A program made the translations under genes and the position numbers. Source: CAIPVR01 sp049316905 (GTDB lineage Bacteria > Actinomycetota > Acidimicrobiia > Acidimicrobiales > Microtrichaceae). From it: a stretch of DNA of 64,000 nt. Of this stretch, positions 37,727 to 46,696 are shown piece by piece. How positions within the stretch are numbered: position 1 is the stretch's first letter; each line of letters opens with the position of its first letter. Below the pieces are notes generated by a model. The model was not told the origin of the DNA and searched no databases. It worked only from the letters and a program-made list of their open reading frames with translations. The stretch is taken from NCBI GenBank assembly GCA_049316905.1, contig JBMOJH010000003.1, positions 1-64,000 on the forward strand, read 5' to 3'.

Positions 37727-39826
37727 ATGGCCATCACCGAGGCGCGACCGCCGCTCGAGCTCACCACCGGTGACACCGAGCTGGCGCCCACCAAGCCGCT
37801 CGGCGTGTTCAGCCGGCCGACGTCCACCCACGGGTGGGCATCGTGGTTCACCACGGTGGACCACAAGAAGATCGGCATCATGTACGGCTTCGCGTCGTTC
37901 TTCTTCCTGCTGGTCGGCGGGTTCGAGGCGATCCTGATCCGCACCCAGCTGGCGGTGCCGAACAACAAGCTGCTGTCGGCCGACCTGTACAACCAGGTCT
38001 TCACGATGCACGGCGTGACCATGGTGTTCCTCGTGGTCATGCCGCTCGCCGCGGCGTTCGCGAACTACCTGCTGCCGCTGCAGATCGGCGCCCGTGACGT
38101 GGCGTTCCCGCGCATGAACGCGTTGTCGCTCTGGATCTGGCTGTTCGGCGCGATCTTCTTCAACACCTCGTGGCTGCTCGGCGGCGGCGCCAACGGTGGC
38201 TGGTTCAACTACGCCCCGAACTCCGGCGTGGTGTTCTCCCCGGGCCACGGGATCGACTTCTACGCCGTCGGCCTGCTCATCATGGGCATCGGCTCCACGG
38301 TCTCGGCGATCAACCTGACCGTGACCGTGCTGAACATGCGCGCGCCGGGCATGACGCTCATGAAGATGCCGGTCTTCACCTGGATGACCTTCATCGTGCA
38401 GGTCCTGCTGGTGTTCGCCCTGCCGGTGATCACCGTGGCGCTCTTCCTGCTGACCTTCGACCGACTCTACGACGCCACGTTCTTCAACGCCGCCAAGGGT
38501 GGCGACCCGTTCCTGTGGGAGCACCTCTTCTGGATCTTCGGTCACCCGGAGGTCTACATCATGATCCTGCCGAGCTTCGGCATCGTGTCCGAGGTGATCC
38601 CGACCTTCTCCCGGAAGCCGATCTTCGGCTACCCGTTCATGGTCGGCTCGGGCATCGCGATCGGCTTCATGGGCTGGGGCGTGTGGGCCCACCACATGTT
38701 CGCCTCCGGCATGGGCCCGATCTCGGTGCTGGCGTTCTCGCTCGCCACGATGTTCATCGCGGTGCCCACCGGCGTGAAGATCCTGAACTGGATGGCCACC
38801 ATGTACGGCGGTCGCCTGCGGTTCACCACCGCCATGCTCTTCTCCATCGGCCTGGTGGGCATGTTCACCATCGGCGGCCTGTCGGGCGTGACCCACGCGT
38901 TCGCCCCGGCCGACACCCAGCAGACCGACACGTACTACATCGTCGCCCACTTCCACTACGTGCTGTTCGGCGGCGCCCTGCTCGGGCTCTTCTCGGGCAT
39001 GTACTTCTGGTGGCCGAAGATCTTCGGCTACTTCCTCGGCGAGAAGATGGGCAAGTGGCACTTCTGGCTGATGCTGGTGGGCTTCAACCTCACCTTCGGC
39101 CCGATGCACATCCTGGGCCTCCAGGGCATGATGCGCCGGACCTTCACCTACACCCAGGGCCAGGGCTTCAACTTCTGGAACATGGTCGCCACCAGCGGCG
39201 CCTACCTGCTGGCCATCTCGATCATCGTGTTCATGGTGAACGTGGCGCTGAGCTACCGGAAGCACCGCACGCACCCGGTGAACCCCGGGCCCGACCCGTG
39301 GGACGCCCGTTCGCTCGAGTGGATGGTCCCGTCGCCCACCCCGGAGCACAACTTCGACGAGGTGCCCGTGGTGGAGGACTTCGATGAGTTCTGGCACCGC
39401 AAGTACGGCCACGACGACGACGGCCGCCTCGTGCGGGTGGCCCGCACCGAGGACGTGGTGCAGTCCGGTGACGCGGAGGACGTGCACCTGCCGTCGCCGT
39501 CCTACTGGCCGCTCGTGCTCGCCGCCGGCCTGCCGCTCATCGGCTACGGCGTGATCTTCTCCCTCTACTGGGCCATCCCGGGCGTGATCCTGCTGATCGC
39601 CGGCATCTACGGCTGGGTGATGGAGCCCTCGACCGATCCCGCGGCCTCGCACGGCCACGACGACCACGAGCCCGAGGGCGACGAGCCGGACGCCGAGGCC
39701 AAGGAACTGCCGACGGATGCCGAGGGCGGCTCTGCCGACGGCACCGAGGGCGACGCCGCGGAGGGCGACGCCGAGCGCACGCCGGAGCCGGCCATGGCCA
39801 GCACGGAGGAGACGACCGTTGGCTGA
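37727..39826 (+). CDS. ctaD: Cytochrome c oxidase subunit I
   Basis: Catalytic heme-copper subunit, 699 residues. Heme a ligand His95 (FTMHGV) and His410; CuB ligands His273 of HPEVY (with the cross-linked Tyr) and His322-His323 (AHH); heme a3 ligand His408 in HFHYV. After 12 helices there is a fused extension with two more helices (PSYWPLVLAAGLPLIGYGVI) resembling subunit IV/CtaF, then an acidic, disordered tail of about 65 residues. ATG 37727 follows AGGAAACG. The next gene overlaps its last 8 bases. Confidence 0.97.
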   Translation: MAITEARPPLELTTGDTELAPTKPLGVFSRPTSTHGWASWFTTVDHKKIGIMYGFASFFFLLVGGFEAILIRTQLAVPNNKLLSADLYNQVFTMHGVTMVFLVVMPLAAAFANYLLPLQIGARDVAFPRMNALSLWIWLFGAIFFNTSWLLGGGANGGWFNYAPNSGVVFSPGHGIDFYAVGLLIMGIGSTVSAINLTVTVLNMRAPGMTLMKMPVFTWMTFIVQVLLVFALPVITVALFLLTFDRLYDATFFNAAKGGDPFLWEHLFWIFGHPEVYIMILPSFGIVSEVIPTFSRKPIFGYPFMVGSGIAIGFMGWGVWAHHMFASGMGPISVLAFSLATMFIAVPTGVKILNWMATMYGGRLRFTTAMLFSIGLVGMFTIGGLSGVTHAFAPADTQQTDTYYIVAHFHYVLFGGALLGLFSGMYFWWPKIFGYFLGEKMGKWHFWLMLVGFNLTFGPMHILGLQGMMRRTFTYTQGQGFNFWNMVATSGAYLLAISIIVFMVNVALSYRKHRTHPVNPGPDPWDARSLEWMVPSPTPEHNFDEVPVVEDFDEFWHRKYGHDDDGRLVRVARTEDVVQSGDAEDVHLPSPSYWPLVLAAGLPLIGYGVIFSLYWAIPGVILLIAGIYGWVMEPSTDPAASHGHDDHEPEGDEPDAEAKELPTDAEGGSADGTEGDAAEGDAERTPEPAMASTEETTVG

Positions 39827-40448
39827 CATCACGCTCGAGCCGCTGGAGGACGTGGAGTTCCCCGACGACATCCACGCCACCTCCACCGGCATCTCCAACG
39901 CCAAGTTGGCGATGTGGACCTACCTGGCGTCGGACTGCCTGCTCTTCGGTGGCCTGATCTCCACCTACATGCTCTACCGCAACCGTCCTGGTGAGGTCCC
40001 GGGCCTCGCGGGCAGCCCCGTGCGGGCCTCGGAGCTCTTCAACATCCCCTTCACCTCCATGACGAGCTTCATCCTGCTGATGAGCTCGCTCACCATGGTG
40101 CTCGCGGTGAACTGCGTGATCCGTGGCGACGTGCGGCGGATGCGGCTCTGGCTGGTGAGCACCGCCGTGCTCGGCGGTCTCTTCCTCGGCGGCCAGGTCT
40201 ACGAGTTCACCGAGTTCGTGAAGGAGGGCCTGGGCTTCACCGCCAACGTGTCGGCCTCCTCCTTCTTCGCCCTCACCGGCTTCCACGGCGCGCACGTGGC
40301 CGTGGGCGTGCTCATGCTGCTCTCGGCCGTCGGCTACTCGATGCGCAAGGAGCTGAACGCCGAGGCCGTGGAGACACTCGGCCTGTACTGGCACTTCGTC
40401 GACATCGTCTGGGTCGTGATCTTCGCGATCGTGTACCTGATCCCCTGA
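39819..40448 (+). CDS. ctaE: Cytochrome c oxidase subunit III
   Basis: Non-redox core subunit stabilising subunit I, 209 residues and five membrane helices. The HGAHVAVGV and YWHFVDIVWV motifs are intact, in contrast to the COX3-like protein upstream. It starts with TTG 39819 inside the 3' end of ctaD; GGAGGAG at 39805-39811 gives 7-base spacing. No ATG or GTG fits the N terminus as well. Confidence 0.94.
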   Translation: MADITLEPLEDVEFPDDIHATSTGISNAKLAMWTYLASDCLLFGGLISTYMLYRNRPGEVPGLAGSPVRASELFNIPFTSMTSFILLMSSLTMVLAVNCVIRGDVRRMRLWLVSTAVLGGLFLGGQVYEFTEFVKEGLGFTANVSASSFFALTGFHGAHVAVGVLMLLSAVGYSMRKELNAEAVETLGLYWHFVDIVWVVIFAIVYLIP

Positions 40449-40458
40449 GGGAGCTTCC

Positions 40459-40884
40459 GTGAGCGCAACGATCGAGGAACTCGACGACGACTCCCCGGTG
40501 CACCCGGGCGAGCACCACACCCACGGCCCGTCCGACGGGCAGTACTTCACGATCTTCTGGATCCTCGTCGCCATCACGGCGCTCGAGGTGTCCACCTACT
40601 TCTGGGACACGTGGTTCGGCGAGGGCTCGTGGCCGATCGCCGTGGCGCTCCTGCTGCTGATGATGGTGGTGAAGTTCGGGCTGATCGCCTCGTTCTTCAT
40701 GCACCTGCGCTTCGACAGCCGGCTGCTCACGCGGATCTTCTACTTCGGCCTGGCCATCGCCCTGGCCGTGTACCTGGTGGCGCTGTCGGTCATGAACATC
40801 TGGACCGACAACGGGAACCCGTGGTTCAACGACCCGCCGCCGAACGTGTCGCCGCCCACCACGGCCCCTCCGGCCGGCGGCTGA
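40459..40884 (+). CDS. Cytochrome c oxidase subunit IV family protein
   Basis: Small oxidase subunit of 141 residues. Three membrane helices follow a His/Asp-rich N terminus; YFTIFWILVAITALEVSTYF and VKFGLIASFFMHLRFDSRL are typical of the prokaryotic COX4 family (the CyoD-like type). GTG 40459 has GGGAG at 40449-40453. Last gene of the oxidase run; ends in a Pro/Thr-rich tail. Confidence 0.9.
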   Translation: MSATIEELDDDSPVHPGEHHTHGPSDGQYFTIFWILVAITALEVSTYFWDTWFGEGSWPIAVALLLLMMVVKFGLIASFFMHLRFDSRLLTRIFYFGLAIALAVYLVALSVMNIWTDNGNPWFNDPPPNVSPPTTAPPAGG

Positions 40885-40911
40885 GGCTCCCGTCCGCCCG
40901 ACCCATGCTCC

Positions 40912-40950
40912 CCTGAGCGTCCTTGCCCCTCAGGGGTACGTACGCTCAGG
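40912..40950. terminator. Bidirectional terminator between oxidase and ABC genes
   Basis: cctgagcgt (40912-40920) pairs with acgctcagg (40942-40950), enclosing a small cccc-tca-gggg stem. It lies between convergent genes and probably ends both units. Confidence 0.5.
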
Positions 40951-40973
40951 AGAACGTGTCGCTCGGTGCGAGG

Positions 40974-41699
40974 TCACTCCCAGCGGAACGTGAACACCGC
41001 CGCCAGCGGTGCGAGCACCGCCCACGCGGTGAGCGAGATCCAGGCCCAGGTGGGCACGGAGCCGCCGGCGGTCAGTGAGCCGGTGGTGATCGCCGCGAGT
41101 GGTGCGGCGGGCAGTGCCTTGGACACCGTGGCGATCGGGTCCGGCAGCTGCGCGAGCGGCACGACCATGCCGCCGGTGAGCAGCAGCACCAGGTAGAGGC
41201 CGTTGGCCGCAGCGAGGGTGGCGAGGCCGGGCAGCGTGCCGGCCATGAACAGGCCGAGGCCGGCGAAGGCAGCGGTGCCGAGCAGGGCGCCGAGCACGGC
41301 GGCGGCCCATCCGGTGGCGGGTGGCGACCAGCCGAGGGCCACGGCCACGGCGATGAGCACGATCCACTGGACCACCTCCACGGCGAGGACCGTGGCCACC
41401 TTGGCGGCCACCCACCGGCCGCGGCCGAGCGGCGCCGCCCCCAACCGCTTGAGCACTCCGTAGTGGCGCTCGAAGCCGGTGCCGATGCCCAGCGAGACCA
41501 TTGCGGTGGACATCACGGCGAGGGCCAGCACCGCAGGGGCGAGGAAGTCGACCGGGTCGTCGGTCCCGGTGGGCAGCACGTCGACGCTGGAGAAGAACAC
41601 CAGCACCAGCAACGGGATGCCGAGGCTGACGAGTAGCTGCTCGCCCTGACGTGAGGTGAGGGTGAGCTCGGTGCGCACCTGCGACAGGAACGGCCTCAC
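40974..41699 (-). CDS. ABC-2 type transporter permease
   Basis: 241 residues, six membrane helices, no solute-binding domain: the ABC-2 exporter permease type. The N terminus (FLSQVRTELTLTSRQGEQLLVSLGIPLLVL) and the conserved FERHYGVLKRLGAAPLGRG loop that contacts the ATPase are characteristic. GTG 41699 overlaps the ATPase stop (GTGA). It forms an export pump with the ATPase; substrate unknown, in families that often move drugs or lipids. Confidence 0.9.
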   Translation of the reverse strand: MRPFLSQVRTELTLTSRQGEQLLVSLGIPLLVLVFFSSVDVLPTGTDDPVDFLAPAVLALAVMSTAMVSLGIGTGFERHYGVLKRLGAAPLGRGRWVAAKVATVLAVEVVQWIVLIAVAVALGWSPPATGWAAAVLGALLGTAAFAGLGLFMAGTLPGLATLAAANGLYLVLLLTGGMVVPLAQLPDPIATVSKALPAAPLAAITTGSLTAGGSVPTWAWISLTAWAVLAPLAAVFTFRWE

Positions 41700-42733
41700 G
41701 ACGAAGCTCCCCGTCGCCCGCGACGGCGTCCCCGTGCCCTGCCGCTGCCGGTGCCGGGAACGGTGCCGTTGCCATCGGTGGCGCCGGCGTCGCCCGGCCG
41801 CGGGGCATCGGCGGTGAGACGACGGAACACGTCATCGAGTCGCTGGCGTCCGGCGCGGAGGTCGCCCAGCGGCAGGTCCCGCTCGGCGAGCCACGCGGTC
41901 ACGGCGGCGACGGTGGCCGGATCGGGTGCCGCGTCGACCCGGTACTCGCCGGGCGAGACCTCCTGCACCGGGGCACCGACCGCACGGGCCAGGTCGTCGC
42001 GGTCGAGTCCGGGCGGGGCCCGGAACAGCAGGTCCTCGCCGGCCGCGTCGCGCATGAGCTGTTCCGGCGAGCCGTCGGCCACCACGCGCCCGTGGTCGAG
42101 GATGACCACGTGGTCCGCGGTGCGCTCGGCCTCGTCGAGGTCGTGGGTGGTGAGCACCACGGCCACGCCGTCCTCGCGCAGCTCGCCCACGATCGTGCGC
42201 ACGGCGTCCCGGCCGTCGAGGTCGACCCCGCTGGTGGGCTCGTCGAGGAACACCACCTCCGGCCGGCCCACGAGGGCCAGGGCCAGTGAGAGGCGCTGCT
42301 GCTCCCCGCCGGACAGGCGGCGGAACGGCGTGCGGGCCCGGTCCGTGAGGCGCACCCGTTCGAGCAGCGCCGCCGGGTCGAGCGGGTCCGGGAAGAACCC
42401 GGCGTACTGCCGCAGCAGCTCGACGGGGCGGATCGCCGTGGGGATCCCTCCCGACTGGAGCATCACGCCCACCCGGGAGGTCAGGCGGCGGTGGTCGGTC
42501 ACCGGGTCCAGGCCGAGCACGCGCACGCGGCCCGAGGTGGCCTTCCGGTAGCCCTCGAGGTGCTCCACCGTGCTGGTCTTGCCGGCGCCGTTCGGTCCGA
42601 GCACCACCGTGACCTCGCCCGCGGAGGCGGTGAAGCTGACCCCGTCGACCGCGGTGAGGTCGCCGTAGCGGATGACCAGGTCCTGCACCTCGACCGCGGC
42701 GTCGCCGGCCGGTGCGGGGGCGGTGGAGGGCAC
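41696..42733 (-). CDS. ABC transporter ATP-binding protein
   Basis: 345 residues. Walker A GPNGAGKT (about 46-53), Q loop MLQSGG, signature LSGGEQQR, Walker B VVFLDEPTSGVD and switch TTHD are all intact. A C-terminal domain of about 110 residues, as in DrrA-type exporters, ends in a very basic Arg/Gly tail. GTG 42733 has a minus-strand TAGCGT 6 bases before it; that hexamer includes the stop codon TAG of the HAD gene. Confidence 0.92.
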   Translation of the reverse strand: MPSTAPAPAGDAAVEVQDLVIRYGDLTAVDGVSFTASAGEVTVVLGPNGAGKTSTVEHLEGYRKATSGRVRVLGLDPVTDHRRLTSRVGVMLQSGGIPTAIRPVELLRQYAGFFPDPLDPAALLERVRLTDRARTPFRRLSGGEQQRLSLALALVGRPEVVFLDEPTSGVDLDGRDAVRTIVGELREDGVAVVLTTHDLDEAERTADHVVILDHGRVVADGSPEQLMRDAAGEDLLFRAPPGLDRDDLARAVGAPVQEVSPGEYRVDAAPDPATVAAVTAWLAERDLPLGDLRAGRQRLDDVFRRLTADAPRPGDAGATDGNGTVPGTGSGRARGRRRGRRGASS

Positions 42734-42739
42734 CGCGGG

Positions 42740-42745
42740 ACGCTA
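42740..42745 (-). promoter_or_regulatory. -10 element of leaderless ABC exporter promoter
   Basis: Minus-strand TAGCGT, exactly 6 bases before GTG 42733. Its first three bases are the stop codon of the upstream HAD phosphatase gene. Confidence 0.55.
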
Positions 42746-43384
42746 CCGCCGGCCGAGGAGACCGGGCACGTCGGCGGGCGTGTGCGCGAGCGCCGCCGCA
42801 CCCGCCTGCCGGAGCTCCTCGGCGCCGCCGTAGCCCCAGGTGGCGCCCACGCACGGGATGCCGTGCTCGGCCGCGCCGCGCACGTCATAGTGGCGGTCAC
42901 CGACCATCCAGCAGTCGACCGCGGCGGGTCCACCCAGGGCCGCGAGCGTGCGCGTGATCACCTCGGACTTCGTGGTGGCGGTGCCGTCCATCGTCGCCGC
43001 GCCCACCACCGCGAAGCGGGGGAGGAGCCCGAAGTGCTCGAGCATGGTGTGGGTGGGCACCTCGCCCTTCGATGTCGCCGTGGCGAGCGTGTGGCCGTCC
43101 CCGGCGAGCCGGTCGAGCATGTCCTCCACGCCCGGGTACAGCTCGCTCTCGAACACCCCGACGGTCAGGTAGCGCTCGCGGTAGGCGGCCACCCCCCGGT
43201 CGAGGTGATCCTCCGGCACCCCGAGACCCGCGAGCATCAGTCGCAGCGGCGGACCGATCGCGGCGACGAGGTGCGGGCGGGGCGGCACGTCCATGCCCAG
43301 GTCGCCCAGGGCGTGGGCGATGCAGCGGACGATGCCCTCCTCGGAGTCCCACACGGTGCCGTCGAGGTCCAGCAGCACGATCAC
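42743..43384 (-). CDS. HAD-family phosphatase (phosphoglycolate phosphatase-like)
   Basis: 213 residues. HAD motif I LLDLDGTVWDS holds Asp6 and Asp8; motif II is the Thr/Ser in ATATSKGE; motif III/IV is in WMVGDRHYDVRGA. A helical cap domain lies between motifs I and II, as in phosphoglycolate phosphatase and pyrophosphatase PpaX. GTG 43384 has GGGAGAG upstream at good spacing. It lies ahead of the ABC exporter and may be co-transcribed with it, but the exporter also has its own promoter. Confidence 0.85.
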   Translation of the reverse strand: MIVLLDLDGTVWDSEEGIVRCIAHALGDLGMDVPPRPHLVAAIGPPLRLMLAGLGVPEDHLDRGVAAYRERYLTVGVFESELYPGVEDMLDRLAGDGHTLATATSKGEVPTHTMLEHFGLLPRFAVVGAATMDGTATTKSEVITRTLAALGGPAAVDCWMVGDRHYDVRGAAEHGIPCVGATWGYGGAEELRQAGAAALAHTPADVPGLLGRR

Positions 43385-43510
43385 CTGCGAACTCTCCCAC
43401 GACCGCGCCGCCGGTCCGGACCGTCCGTGCCGGAGCCGGGGCCCGATCGCCGCGGGGGCGTCCACGCGTGGGGTCGTCGACGGGGTGCGGGAGCCCGGAC
43501 CGCGGACCGC

Positions 43511-43516
43511 TACCGT
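43511..43516 (+). promoter_or_regulatory. -10 element of leaderless serS promoter
   Basis: TACCGT, exactly 6 bases before ATG 43523; no ribosome binding site. Confidence 0.6.
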
Positions 43517-43522
43517 GCCGGG

Positions 43523-44803
43523 ATGCTCGACGTGCGCCGTTTCCGCACCGAACCCGACGTCGTCCGCGCCGCGCTGGCCCGCCGCGGCGAGGACCCCTCC
43601 GTGGTCGACGAGGTGGTGGCCCTCGACGCCGAGGCACGCACCACGTCCGCCCGGCGCGACGCCCTGCGGGCCGAGGTGCGCGCGCTCTCCAACGAGGTGG
43701 GCGCGCTGTTCCGCGACCAGCGGCGCGAGGAAGCCGCGGAGCTCCAGGAGCAGAGCCGCCTCCTCGGTGCGGAGGAGAAGGAGCTCGACGCGCGCGTCGA
43801 CGAGCTCGCCGCCGCGGTGCGGTACCTCCTGCTGCGCATCCCGAACCTGCCCTCCGACGACGCGCCCGACGGCTCGACCGAGGCCGACAACGTGGTGGTC
43901 CGGGTGGAGCAGTACGACCCGGACGCCTACGGCGAGCACCAGCGGGTGCCGCACTGGGACACCGCGGAGCAGCTCGGCATGCTCGACGTGGAGCGGGCGG
44001 TGAAGCTGTCGGGCTCGATGTTCGTGATGTACCGCGGCGCCGGGGCCGCGTTGGTCCGGGCGCTGTGCCAGCTGGCGATCGACCGCAACGTGGACCTCTA
44101 CGAGGAGGTCCGGCCGCCCACCCTGGTGCGGACCGACACGATGGTCGCCACCGGTCACCTGCCGAAGTTCGAGGACGAGGCGTACCACATGCAGCGCGAC
44201 GACCTCTGGGCGATCCCCACCGCCGAGGTGCCCCTCACCTCCCTCGGCCGCGACGAGATCCAGGACGAGGCCGCGCTGCCGTTGCGCTTCGTCGCCCACA
44301 CCAGCTGCTTCCGGCGCGAGGCGGGCTCGGCCGGCAAGGACACCCGCGGGCTGCTGCGGGTCCACGAGTTCGACAAGGTGGAGCTGCTCTCGTACTGCAC
44401 GCCGGAGCAGGCGCCCGGGCTGCACGAGGAGATCCTGGCCCGGGCCGAGGGCACGATCCGCGATCTCGGCCTCGCGTACCGCATCCTCGACCTGTGCGCG
44501 GGTGACCTGGGTGCGTCGTCCGCCCGCACCTTCGACATCGAGGTCTACGCCCCGGGCGCCGACCGGTGGCTCGAGGTCAGCTCGGTGTCGTGGTTCTCCG
44601 ACTACCAGGCCCGGCGGGCCAACCTCCGCTACCGGCCGGCGGCGGGCAAGGGCACCGAGGTGCTGCACACGCTGAACGGCTCGGCGCTCGCGGTCCCGCG
44701 CGTGTGGGCGGCGATCGTCGAGTGCTACCGCCGGCCCGACGGCCGCATCGACGTGCCGGAGCTGCTGCGGCCCTACCTGCGGGGCCTCGAGGTACTGGGG
44801 TGA
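43523..44803 (+). CDS. serS: Seryl-tRNA synthetase
   Basis: Charges tRNA-Ser. 426 residues. The N-terminal two-helix coiled-coil tRNA-binding arm (about 25-105) is rich in Arg/Glu. The class II catalytic core has motif 2 in CFRREAGSAGKDTRGLLR and the serine pocket TAEVPLTSL; motif 3 lies in the last 45 residues (TLNGSALAVPR). Start from the leaderless promoter. The methyltransferase gene begins inside its stop codon (GTGA). Confidence 0.96.
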   Translation: MLDVRRFRTEPDVVRAALARRGEDPSVVDEVVALDAEARTTSARRDALRAEVRALSNEVGALFRDQRREEAAELQEQSRLLGAEEKELDARVDELAAAVRYLLLRIPNLPSDDAPDGSTEADNVVVRVEQYDPDAYGEHQRVPHWDTAEQLGMLDVERAVKLSGSMFVMYRGAGAALVRALCQLAIDRNVDLYEEVRPPTLVRTDTMVATGHLPKFEDEAYHMQRDDLWAIPTAEVPLTSLGRDEIQDEAALPLRFVAHTSCFRREAGSAGKDTRGLLRVHEFDKVELLSYCTPEQAPGLHEEILARAEGTIRDLGLAYRILDLCAGDLGASSARTFDIEVYAPGADRWLEVSSVSWFSDYQARRANLRYRPAAGKGTEVLHTLNGSALAVPRVWAAIVECYRRPDGRIDVPELLRPYLRGLEVLG

Positions 44804-45507
44804 CCGGCGCGGGTCCGGCGGTGCGGCACCTGCCGCCGATCGACCCGCCGGAGGGCGAGGCACCGGGCGTGGCCCGCCAGGGCGCGTCGGGCGCCGAGCA
44901 CCCGATGCGGGCCGTGACCGAGGCGGTGGCCGCGGATCCCTCGTGGTGGACGCCGGAGCAGGCCGCGAGGGTGGCCGGGTTCTTCGACGACATGGCCGAC
45001 GGCTGGGACACCCGGGCCGGGGGCGACCTCGGTCCCGGCGCCGTGGTCGACGCGCTCACCCGCGGCGGTCCGTTCCGCGGGCCGGTGGTGGAGCTGGGTG
45101 CGGGCACCGGGGCCGGCACCCGCGTGCTGACCGAGCGGCTCGGTCCGGTCCTGGCGCTCGACCTCTCGGCGGGGATGCTGGCCCACCTCCACGTTCCGGG
45201 TGCGCTGCCGGTGCTCGGCGACGCGTCGCGCCTGCCTGTCGCGGACGGTTCCGTGGGCACGCTCGTGTGCCTCAACATGCTGCTGTTCGCCGACGAGGTG
45301 CGACGGGTGCTCCGCGGCGACGGTGCGTTGGTGTGGGTGAACTCGCGCGGTGAGCACACCCCGATCCACCTGTCGGCGGAGGCGGTGGCCACGGCGCTCG
45401 GTGACGGCTTCGAGGTGACCGCGTCGCGGATCGGCTGGTCGACCTGGGCCGTGGCCCGGCGTGTGGGTCTCAGCGGTCCGGCACCGCGCGGAACGGGACC
45501 GACGTGA
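44800..45507 (+). CDS. Class I SAM-dependent methyltransferase
   Basis: 235 residues. SAM-binding motif I VVELGAGTGAGTRVL near 96-110, acidic post-I residue in VLALDLSAGML, and motif II-like LPVADGSVGTLVCLNMLLF. The first 50 residues are an unconserved arm. Substrate is unknown. GTG 44800 overlaps the serS stop by four bases. Its 3' end overlaps the convergent lipoprotein gene by 38 bases. Confidence 0.82.
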   Translation: MTGAGPAVRHLPPIDPPEGEAPGVARQGASGAEHPMRAVTEAVAADPSWWTPEQAARVAGFFDDMADGWDTRAGGDLGPGAVVDALTRGGPFRGPVVELGAGTGAGTRVLTERLGPVLALDLSAGMLAHLHVPGALPVLGDASRLPVADGSVGTLVCLNMLLFADEVRRVLRGDGALVWVNSRGEHTPIHLSAEAVATALGDGFEVTASRIGWSTWAVARRVGLSGPAPRGTGPT

Positions 45508-46696
45508 CCAGGAACGCGCCACGGAGCGGCGGCTGCGCCACCTGCTTGTCGTAGTAGCCGAAGGCGAGCGACCGCCCGTCGTCGAGCGCTGGCTGCAGGT
45601 TCACGGCGTAGCAGGTCTGGGGCACGCCGCGGTACGTGTCGGTGCAGCCGGGAAGGGTCAGTTCGACCGGGGCCGACCAGGGGCCCTCGGGTCGGGTGGC
45701 GGTGCGGAACGAGGCGGTGCCCACGTAGCCGGGCCACGGCGTGTAGAGCATCACCCAGGTGCCGTCCGGCCGTCGGGCGATCGACACCGGGCCCGGTGGC
45801 GCGTGGCCGTCGCCCCCCAGCTCCACCGGCGCGGGCACGCCGCCGGCCTCCCACGCCCGGCCGGTCCAGACCTCGTAGGCGGCGCGATCGGCGGCGTCGT
45901 CCGGGCGGACCCGGGCCACCCGACACGGCCCGTACTCGGTGGCCCAGCCCGGACGTGGTGGCGCCGCGCAGCCCATCGTGTAGATGAAACCGTCGCCGCC
46001 ATCGGCGGCCGCCTCGCCCAGCGCGTCGTCCGGGAAGAGACGTTGCTGGAGCACGGTCACCCGGACCGGTCCGTCGGGCGGAGCGCCTGCCGGGTCGTAG
46101 GTCCAACGACCGAGGGAGATGCCACGCGAGACAGCGGCGCGGTTGGAGCCGAGGCAGATGTTGGCCATCCAGAGAAGGACCTGGTCGACGGCGCCCTCCG
46201 GGACGGTGACGGCCGCGGCCGGCCACATCCCCGCGACGGGCGCCTCGGGCGGGCAGGGCGGGAAGTCCGGGGTGGGTGCCGCGAACGGCAGCGCCCGTCC
46301 GCCGACCGCGACGTCGCGGGTCACCGTTGGTGTGGCCGCGGGTGCCCATGCCGCGCTGCCGATCTCGAACCAGGCGAGGGAGTCGTCGGGGTTCCGCACG
46401 CCCGTGTCACCGAAGAACCACACGACCGATCCGTCGCGCAGCCGGGCGCTCACGCCCGCGTCGCGGTCGACGCGCGCGAGCGGATCGGTCGGGGGTGGAC
46501 CGACGGGTCGGGTCGGACCGACCGGGCCGAGCACCGGGCGGACCGTGGCCGCCGGGCCGCCCCCCGCCGTGGTGGTGGTCCGCTCCCCGGCGGCGGCACG
46601 GTCCTCGGCGGCGCATCCGCCGAGGACCGCGACGAGGAGGGCGGACGCGACGACTGTGGCCAGCGTCCGGACCGTCACGTCACCGTTGGCCGCCAT
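45470..46696 (-). CDS. Secreted lipoprotein with propeller-like domain, paralogue of 16010 gene
   Basis: 408 residues. Signal peptide with lipobox VLGGC (about 23-27), then a Thr/Pro-rich linker to about 70, then a domain matching the C-terminal part of the lipoprotein at 16010-18157. Shared blocks include VDRDAGVSARLRDGSVVWFFGD, TEYGPCRVARV, YTPWPGYV and LPGCTDTYRG. It lacks the Ig-like repeats of its relative. Start ATG 46696 overlaps the end of the upstream secreted-protein gene by 17 bases, so both are likely made from one transcript. Confidence 0.75.
   Translation of the reverse strand: MAANGDVTVRTLATVVASALLVAVLGGCAAEDRAAAGERTTTTAGGGPAATVRPVLGPVGPTRPVGPPPTDPLARVDRDAGVSARLRDGSVVWFFGDTGVRNPDDSLAWFEIGSAAWAPAATPTVTRDVAVGGRALPFAAPTPDFPPCPPEAPVAGMWPAAAVTVPEGAVDQVLLWMANICLGSNRAAVSRGISLGRWTYDPAGAPPDGPVRVTVLQQRLFPDDALGEAAADGGDGFIYTMGCAAPPRPGWATEYGPCRVARVRPDDAADRAAYEVWTGRAWEAGGVPAPVELGGDGHAPPGPVSIARRPDGTWVMLYTPWPGYVGTASFRTATRPEGPWSAPVELTLPGCTDTYRGVPQTCYAVNLQPALDDGRSLAFGYYDKQVAQPPLRGAFLVTSVPFRAVPDR

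Noticed and set aside
37673..39904. 743-codon minus-strand open frame opposite ctaD
   Set aside because: Full of His/Asp/Arg/Val/Gln in shadow-like composition and fully antisense to ctaD.
45470..45507. Overlap of methyltransferase and lipoprotein genes as a sign of a frameshift
   Set aside because: Both C termini look natural and the genes are convergent; short 3' overlaps are normal in such dense genomes.
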